Shown in pieces: positions 57,581 to 64,000 of a DNA stretch of 64,000 nucleotides. Positions within the stretch are counted from its first letter, which is position 1. Every line of letters starts with the position of its first letter. The position numbers were made by a program, and so were the translations under genes. The notes below the pieces were generated by a model. That model was given only the letters and a program-made list of their open reading frames with translations. It ran no database searches and had not been told where the DNA came from. This DNA is from Eunapius fragilis (Eukaryota; Porifera; Demospongiae; Spongillida; Spongillidae): contig OY811982.1 in assembly GCA_963681505.1 (NCBI GenBank), positions 6,066,683 to 6,130,682 on the forward strand, written 5' to 3'.

Positions 57581-58301
57581 AGCGTACATATACTATCCTG
57601 TATGAACTGTATTGACAGGTGATAGACATGATTTTATTGTGTTGGTACCAGATGATTACTATGCTCCTCCTTGAGCTACATGTGATAACATATGAAAAAA
57701 CTTGTGTCCAACAATATATATATGTTCCCATGTAATTTTACTATTAGGGTGTGGTCTAACTAGAATCCAGATGGAGTTTTAACACTGTGGTGCGCATACA
57801 TGAACCACTGCACGCAAGCCTTCTTAAACACAGCTTTGCTGTATACCGTTATTGCACGTTGTAAAAGCGACGCTAACGTGTACAAACGCACTAACCTACA
57901 AACCCACACCGACGAACGCCCGCCAAGGCCAGCGTTTAGTACTGTAAGTCGTGTGCGTGCGTACATACCTTAAAGATAACGTTCGGCTTTAAAGTTCAAT
58001 CCAACTACGAAGTCTGTCACAGCTGCCATAGCATCTTGCCAACCACGCCCTCAATCCGTCAAACAAACATGGCTGGGAACGCGTTCACTGGGGTGTAATG
58101 CGGTAAATCAGTGCTATGACAACACACCTTTTTAAATGTCTTAACACTCCATTATTAGTGCGGTACGGTGCTAACACTCTCGCGTAGTCTGCCAACACCC
58201 ATAGGTGTAAGCTGAACACCCTAGTGTGTTATCATAGCACCCCATGGGCTGTAACACCCCTCAGACCTAACACCCCTCGGGCCTTTTTTTTTAACAGTGC
58301 A

Positions 58302-61300
58302 GTTTTGATAGCAAAGAATTTAAACCAGGAGTGCCTTCTTGGGGCGGATTTTTTGATTAAGCGTGGTTGTATCGTTGACCTTCAACAACAAATTTTGCTC
58401 ACAAAAGAAGGTCCTGTGCAATTCTTGTCACCTATGAGAAGTGGTGTTCAAAGTTCCCCAGTTTGTTTTGTGACGTTGTCTGAAACCATAAATGTCCCTC
58501 CTTATTGTCAAATGTGCCTTCCTGCAAAGGTGTCACGGCATGCAGGTCATTGCACCAGCAGCTCCGGTGCCCTCCTGGTGGAACCAGTGGGACGGTTTAT
58601 GGATCAGCATGGCCTCTTGGTTGCTTACTCCATCATGGATGCTGCTGCTAGTCACACAATGGTCCAAGTTCTTAACCCTGGCTTCGCACCGATTACAGTG
58701 CACAAGGATGAGATAATGGGTATGTTAAAACCTATTGATGATAGTGCTGATTGTGCATCAGTACAATACCCTGCCTGTAAGCAATCCACCCAGTCTGTTA
58801 AGCATTGTATAGAGCAGATGACAGACGGCCTGGCTCCTGAGGTTCGAGAGAGAGTGACTGCCTTGCTCTGGCAGTTCCAAGACGTCATCACGTCGGATGA
58901 CAGTGACCTTGGGCGTACCCGATTGACATCCCATAAAATCAACACAGGGGATACACAACCAGTCTGCCAGCGTGCACGGAGGCTACCCTTTCATCAGCAG
59001 CAAGAGGTACGTGGGTTACTAGATGACATGCTTTCTCGAGGTATCATTGAGCCTAGTTGTGGGCCATGGGCATCACCCATTGTCTTGGTAAGGAAAAAAG
59101 ATGGCACAACTAGATTTTGTGTAGATTTTCGTCGTCTTAATGATTGCACGCGTAAGGATGCCCAGCCACTCCCTAGGATAGATGACACGCTTGATGCTTT
59201 AGGGGGTGCCCGTTACTTCTCAACTCTTGATCTGGCTAGTGGCTATTGGCAAGTAGAAGTTGATAGTAAGGATAGAGAGAAGACTGCATTTGTAACCCCA
59301 TTTGGACTCTTCCAATTTCGTGTCATGCCTTTTGGCTTGTGTAATGCGCCCGCCACGTTTCAGAGGCTCATGGAGCGAGTGCTTGCTGGCCTTCACTGGA
59401 TAACTTGCCTAGTGTATCTTGATGACATTATTATTTTTAGCAGGACAGTCGAAAAACACATCGAGCAATTGAAGGAAGTCCTGGAACGTCTGAAGGGTGC
59501 GGGGTTAAAGGTCCGGCCTAGTAAGTGTCATTTGTTGCAAACTAGTGTGCAGTACCTGGGCCATGTCATATCCGGGGAGGGCATACGTACTGACCCGCAG
59601 AAAGTTGCATGTGTTTCCAACTGGCCAGTACCACAAAATTCAAAAGAACTCCAAAGTTTTCTTGGTCTCTCGTCGTACTATAGACGTTTTGTAAAAGACT
59701 TTGCCCACGTAGCAAGCCCCTTGCATGCTTTGACACAGAAAGGAAGGAAGTGGATGTGGACAAAGGAATGCAATGATGCTTTCTTTGATCTGAAGAAACG
59801 CCTTGTATCCTCCCCTATACTTGCCTTACCTGATTTCAGTTTGCACTTTGTACTAGATACAGATGCCAGTGGGGACGGGTTGGGTGCTGTACTTGCTCAA
59901 ACTGTTGATGGGGAAGAAAGAGTGGTGGCATATGCTAGCAGAGCTCTGAGCAGAACGGAAAAGAAGTACTGTGCCACTAGGCGGGAATTGTTGGCTCTAG
60001 TATGGGCTGCTCAGCATTTTCGGCCATATCTCTACGGAAGAAATTTTACACTACGCACAGACCACCACTGCCTACAATGGCTACATAATTTTAAGGAGCC
60101 TGAGGGACAAGTTGCTCGTTGGTTGGAGTTGTTGGCAGAGTATGACTACAGCTTTCTGCATCGTCAAGGTAAGCAGCATACTAATGCTGATGCGTTATCT
60201 CGGGGTGGGTGCCAGCAGTGTGGATGGGAAGTAGAGGAAGAGCAAGAAGTCAACACTTCCGGTTGTAATGCGGTATCACACTTATTGCTGCCAACATGGA
60301 CAGAAGAGGAGATCAAATCTCTTCAGAAGGCTGATCCAGACATAAATCAGATGGTCCACTGGCTGAGAACTGACACCACACCTAGAGGATGCCCCAAGGA
60401 CGCTTCCTGGAGACTTGAATCCCTGTGGGTACAGAGACGGTATTTGACATTGCAGCATGGGGTGTTGTATCGTTGTTGGGAGGACATACCAGGGGGTGGT
60501 ACTCGTAGACACCTTCAACTAGTCCTGCCTGCAAAATTGGTGAAGGGGGTATTGGAAGGCCTCCACAATACTGTAATTGGTGGGCACATGGGGGAGCTGA
60601 AAACCTTGGAGAAGGTTCGGGCACGCTTTTATTGGCCAGGTCAGAGGAAAGAGGTGGAAAAATGGTGTAGGAATTGTGCTGTTTGTAACTCTAGGAAATC
60701 TCCCAGTCACAAGGCTAGAGCTCCAATGGAAATATGTCAAACACAGAGACCCATGCAGAGGGTTGCCATGGACATCCTTGGCCCGCTTCCAGAAACACCA
60801 AGGGGTAACAAGTATATATTGGTGATTGGTGAATACTTCACCAAATGGAAAGAAGCTTTTCCGTTGAAGGATACTGAGGCATTAACCATTGCTAAAGTGT
60901 TTGTGAATGAATTTGTATGCAGGTTTGGGGTTCCAGATTCCCTGCACACGGACCAAGGGAGAAACTTTGAAGCCAAAGTTCTAAAGGAAGTATGCCAGTT
61001 GTTGGGTGTTAAAAAGACTCGGACAACCCCTTATCATCCCCAGAGTGATGGACTTGTCGAAAGGTTTAACAGAACTTTGTTAGACATGTTAAGTATGGCT
61101 GTAAGGGATGATGAGCATGATTGGGACCTCCTCCTCCCTACCCTGTTATTTGCATATCGCACAAGCTGTCATGCAACCACTGGGGCCACTCCCTTTGAGC
61201 TGATGTTGAGTCGTGATGCCCGCTTGCCTGAGGATGTATTGTTCTCCATCCCAGCCAGCACTGAGGACCCCATTCGGTATGCTGATGTGCTCAAGAACCG

Positions 61301-61511
61301 ACTGCAGTTAGCCTATAAGCGGGTCCGTCAACATATGGAAGTGCAACGAGGACGTCAGAAGGAATCTTATGATATGGATATCAAGGGGGATCCATACTGT
61401 ATTGATGATCTCGTTTTTCTCCACAATCCAGCAGTTCGCAGGGGCCTTTCAAATAAGCTCCACAGACCTTGGCCACGGTTGTTTGCGGCTGGAAACTGTG
61501 CTAATAATTAG
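58302..61511 (+). CDS. Pol of the second Ty3/gypsy element (second half of the split frame)
   Basis: Resumes in frame directly after the insert. It encodes the end of the protease region (CLLGADFLIKRG), reverse transcriptase (FCVDFRRLND, FGLCNAPATFQRLM, YLDDIIIFS), RNase H (LDTDASGDGLGAVLAQ), the integrase zinc domain (HNTVIGGHMGELKTL...WCRNCAVC) and catalytic core (MDILGPLP, HTDQGRNFEAKV, HPQSDGLVERFNR). About 1,070 codons and no stop. The last residues leave the family pattern after SNKLHRPWPR, so the integrase tail and the 3' LTR have been lost at about 61475. The element cannot transpose as it stands because it is split and truncated. Confidence 0.92.
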   Translation, partial: VLIAKNLNQECLLGADFLIKRGCIVDLQQQILLTKEGPVQFLSPMRSGVQSSPVCFVTLSETINVPPYCQMCLPAKVSRHAGHCTSSSGALLVEPVGRFMDQHGLLVAYSIMDAAASHTMVQVLNPGFAPITVHKDEIMGMLKPIDDSADCASVQYPACKQSTQSVKHCIEQMTDGLAPEVRERVTALLWQFQDVITSDDSDLGRTRLTSHKINTGDTQPVCQRARRLPFHQQQEVRGLLDDMLSRGIIEPSCGPWASPIVLVRKKDGTTRFCVDFRRLNDCTRKDAQPLPRIDDTLDALGGARYFSTLDLASGYWQVEVDSKDREKTAFVTPFGLFQFRVMPFGLCNAPATFQRLMERVLAGLHWITCLVYLDDIIIFSRTVEKHIEQLKEVLERLKGAGLKVRPSKCHLLQTSVQYLGHVISGEGIRTDPQKVACVSNWPVPQNSKELQSFLGLSSYYRRFVKDFAHVASPLHALTQKGRKWMWTKECNDAFFDLKKRLVSSPILALPDFSLHFVLDTDASGDGLGAVLAQTVDGEERVVAYASRALSRTEKKYCATRRELLALVWAAQHFRPYLYGRNFTLRTDHHCLQWLHNFKEPEGQVARWLELLAEYDYSFLHRQGKQHTNADALSRGGCQQCGWEVEEEQEVNTSGCNAVSHLLLPTWTEEEIKSLQKADPDINQMVHWLRTDTTPRGCPKDASWRLESLWVQRRYLTLQHGVLYRCWEDIPGGGTRRHLQLVLPAKLVKGVLEGLHNTVIGGHMGELKTLEKVRARFYWPGQRKEVEKWCRNCAVCNSRKSPSHKARAPMEICQTQRPMQRVAMDILGPLPETPRGNKYILVIGEYFTKWKEAFPLKDTEALTIAKVFVNEFVCRFGVPDSLHTDQGRNFEAKVLKEVCQLLGVKKTRTTPYHPQSDGLVERFNRTLLDMLSMAVRDDEHDWDLLLPTLLFAYRTSCHATTGATPFELMLSRDARLPEDVLFSIPASTEDPIRYADVLKNRLQLAYKRVRQHMEVQRGRQKESYDMDIKGDPYCIDDLVFLHNPAVRRGLSNKLHRPWPRLFAAGNCANN

Positions 61512-61924
61512 ACTATTACGGTATTGGTTTCGAAATGGTGAAATGACTGCTAATTAAAGACACCCAATGTTTTCAAGCTGTCCATAACTCAGAACAACCA
61601 GCTAATGTATAAATGATAACAACTGAGAGCACTAGACACAATTTCTTGACATGTTCATTTTATGCGCATACCTCAAATTGCACCATAATAGTATGCGCAG
61701 GCCGTTTTTATAAGAGCACGCGGCACATTATTACGAGGTGGTTACGAAACTCGGCAGCGTGGACTCTGTGTACTGATCTATGAGGTAAGCATATAATACA
61801 AATGACCAGAAGGCGTGTGACAATCGGAATAAACAAGCCTAAAGCGCTGACGTACTCTCTATCCCACAAACAAGACTAGCGTATTTTATGAATAATCGAT
61901 AAAGTTCATGCGTACGCATTGTAC
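61512..61924. other. Upstream region of the RAG1-like gene
   Basis: About 410 bp of AT-rich sequence between the truncated gypsy element and the first coding exon. I see no CACTATG or CACAGTG word here, so no RAG-type transposon end is visible on this side. Confidence 0.5.
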
Positions 61925-64000
61925 ATGAACATGATTATAGGAATGGAGTACCACATCCAGCAAGTGCCTATGTATTGCAGAGTGTGTGGGCTGAGGCTAA
62001 AGAAGACCAGAGAGAAGCCAAATACTTGCTACCATTGCAAGGTTTTCTCAGCAGAGCTGAAAATTGCCTTTAGCATTGACACCTCGAGTGATGATGCCCG
62101 CATACAACCAGAAAGTTTCTGCATCTGTTGCAAGCATTCTATGCAGAGAATTATCAACGCAATCACAAAGGGGTTGCACTACAAGTGTGCTGTCATCCCA
62201 TTTCAGTGGCTTAAGCATGAGGAGAAGGAATGCAAGGTAGAACTATTGCTTTAAAATCATATACATGTATTTGAAATAACAGTGTTCATGCAGGTGTGTG
62301 AGCACTTCAAAATGTGTGCACATGGACATGTTAGGAGGTCGACAGTGTCTAGTGGACGACAAGCAGGCATCACTCCTAACTTGCTCATTACCCATCTGTG
62401 GAAGATTGCCCCTCCTCCAATTGTTCTACATGAGCCTTGTCCACTAACGGCAGCCAAGAACAGCATGTCAATCTTGAAGGAGCTGAAATGTGTATTATGT
62501 TCCAATATTCTCTCACAGCCACTGGAACTTGCATGCAGTTCACTCGTATGCACCAAGTGCATAGTTGATATGATAGCAGCCTCTGGTTCTGTGAACTGTC
62601 CTTTCTGCTCAGATGATGGCCCCCTTGTTCCATCTCATATCAGACCAGCATCGAATGCTATACTTCTGCTGCTATCAGAAGTTTTGGTTCATTGTACAAG
62701 TTGTGGTCAGGATGTTAAAGCTGTAGAATATGATGCACATGAATGTGTACCATCGCTTACACCTGGAGAAGAAAGACAAGCAGCGGAACTTCTGAAGAGG
62801 GCTGTATCCTGTAGTCCTGAAACAGGTGCCATACAGCTTGCTACAGGATTAGGAGGACAAGTTAAGCGTATTTAGTGATGGTATGATACTATTAGTATTA
62901 CATACTAACAATTTATCACTTAGCCAATCACATTCATACAACTTACTAAAGCCAGGCAACAAACCTCAGCTGCCTGTGCAAAGACAGTAAAGACAAGGTG
63001 CTCTGAAATGCAGTCTATACGCAGCATTATCTGTGGAGGAGATTCATCTGCCCTCATCCAGAGAGAAGTACTCACCCTCACTGATAAAGAGCGCCAATCT
63101 TTGTTGGATGAAGCAGGCATCTCATCTTCAAGAGAAATTGGGGCTGCTGAGGTATTGGCAATAAAGGCTGGGCTTGCCATGCCTTGGAATAAATTGCGAC
63201 TACTAAGACGGTATAGCTTTGCAATACAAAATAGTGCAGGTGGTATAACTCACTGTCTTTTTCAGGTGGCTGAAATCATCAGGGATTTGTCTTGCTGGGG
63301 AGGAGAGGGTGGGACACATTTCAACCCACATTGTGGGTGATAACTTGAAAGGCGAGATTGCCCCCTTTTCATTTCCACTTCCTTCTGGTGGCGAGGAGAT
63401 AAGAGGAGCCCCTTTGGTGTACATTCCACATCTTGTGGACAAGGTTGCACAACTCTTAGATGGGAATGAAAGGTAAGAGAAGTCACGACAAATGGATTAA
63501 TACTCTGATTAGATGTGTTTTTAGGGCAGGCAGGCTTACCTGGCATGAAGGTTATATACCTCTTAGCGAGGTGTGGCTAAAGATAGGAGGAGATAAGGGT
63601 GGTGGAACATTCAAGATGAATTTTCAGATTGTCAATGTTGCCACACCAAACTCAGTGCATAACACGTGTGTGTTTAGCTGCTTTGCGGCTGGTGATAGCA
63701 TCACCAATTTGCATATGGCACTTGACCGCTTTAAAGACCAGGTTGAACATCTGCATGGAATGAAATGGAGGTAGGAAATAAGGCTTACAAGTAAAAATGC
63801 ATTTTATTAATTTTTTATTAATTTGCAGGCAGTACACGACCAAGGTATTTGTGTGTGGTGACTATGAGTTTCTGTCCAAGATGTATGGCATATCTGGAGC
63901 CAGTGGTATGTGAAGTGGACTCAATACAAATTTAACTGATGTAAAATCATGAACATGCAATAGGATGCTACCCTCGTCCATACTGCATCATCAAGAGTGA
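61925..64000 (+). CDS. RAG1-like protein, 5' part (7 exons in window, continues beyond)
   Basis: Exons 61925-62236, 62294-62860, 62924-63210, 63266-63472, 63525-63770, 63829-63905 and 63964 to the edge; introns 57, 63, 55, 52, 58 and 58 nt, all GT-AG and phase-matched. Exon 1: a zinc-binding region (CRVCGLRLKK, PESFCICCKHSMQRI, WLKHEEKECKVC) laid out as in the RAG1 non-core N-terminus. Exon 2: a RING finger (CVLCSNILSQPLELACSSLV, CTKCIVDM, CPFC), then PASNAILLLL and LVHCTSCGQDVKAVEYDAHEC, matching the zinc finger after the RING in RAG1. Exon 3: FIQLTKARQ and LAIKAGLAMPWNKLRLLRR (nonamer-binding/dimerisation area by position). Exons 5-6: catalytic core start (EVWLKIGGDKGGGTFKMNF, CFAAGDSITNL, VFVCGDYEFLSKMYGISGAS). 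The two Asp in GGD and AAGD are candidates for the first DDE acids; the Glu lies beyond the window. The start could be any of the Mets at 61925, 61931 or 61943. A nuclear recombinase/transposase role is inferred from family. Confidence 0.82.

Larger units (their letters stand above)
53572..58299. mobile_element. CACTG-ended DNA element (4.73 kb) inserted in the gypsy frame
   Basis: Left end CACTGTTAAAAAAAAGGTG; right end inverted CACTGTTAAAAAAAAAGGCC. CA on both sides (53570-53571 and 58300-58301) fits a 2-bp duplication. Subterminal GGGTGTTA/TAACACCC words cluster in both terminal ~200 bp. No transposase inside, only short gene-like pieces (55.7-57.6 kb), so it is non-autonomous. Removing it together with one CA leaves the host Gag-Pol frame open, which dates it as later than the retrotransposon. 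Confidence 0.9.

Noticed and set aside
61512..61924. RAG-type terminal repeats or RSS-like heptamer next to the RAG1-like gene
   Set aside because: I looked for CACTATG and CACAGTG words in this stretch and found none. The other side is outside the window, so a transposon origin can be neither shown nor excluded.

Overview
The window reads as nuclear DNA of an early-branching marine animal, most likely a sponge. This is inference from style; no marker gene settles it. The DNA is AT-rich and full of GT/CA tracts. The genes have very short introns (52-63 nt in the best gene) with clean GT-AG borders. Most of the sequence is transposon-derived, with several nested insertions.

Layout. 0-3 kb and 13.7-21 kb: four paralogous secreted-protein genes, two on each strand, each with a signal-peptide exon, a tiny Cys exon, a Pro-rich exon carrying a ~140-residue globular domain, and a short tail. 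4.1-11.9 kb: a chain of 5'-truncated copies of one LINE (non-LTR retrotransposon) family, joined at (AAT)n tails, plus a perfect ~1.65-kb (ATC)n array between two copies lying tail to tail. 22.7-28.5 kb: a LINE relic, inverted repeats, a CACTA-type DNA element with CACTG ends, and a long palindrome. 28.9-32.7 kb: a complete Ty3/gypsy LTR element with 103-bp LTRs and a 5-bp target duplication, but a broken gag. 33.4-35.7 kb: foldback elements, one of which (about 100-bp terminal inverted repeats) carries a piece of a PIGN-like host gene.

35.8-47.1 kb: a large CACTA/EnSpm-like region with a spliced transposase gene that has one in-frame stop, a second gene with a 21-residue repeat minisatellite, and a 167-bp tandem array. 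Each array unit is a 105-bp exon plus a 62-bp intron. Splicing would give one 35-residue Cys-bearing repeat per unit, ending at a stop in unit 16. 47.8-51.3 kb: a repeat-family gene fragment, a dead piggyBac transposase and a dispersed repeat. 52.3-61.5 kb: a second Ty3/gypsy element whose long Gag-Pol frame is split by a 4.7-kb CACTG-ended insertion; its 3' end is missing.

61.9-64.0 kb: the start of a RAG1-like gene with at least seven exons, all joining in frame. It has the RAG1-type N-terminal zinc region, a RING finger and the beginning of the catalytic core, and runs off the window. The RAG1-like gene, the exon-intron array and the PIGN-carrying element are the three observations most worth following.
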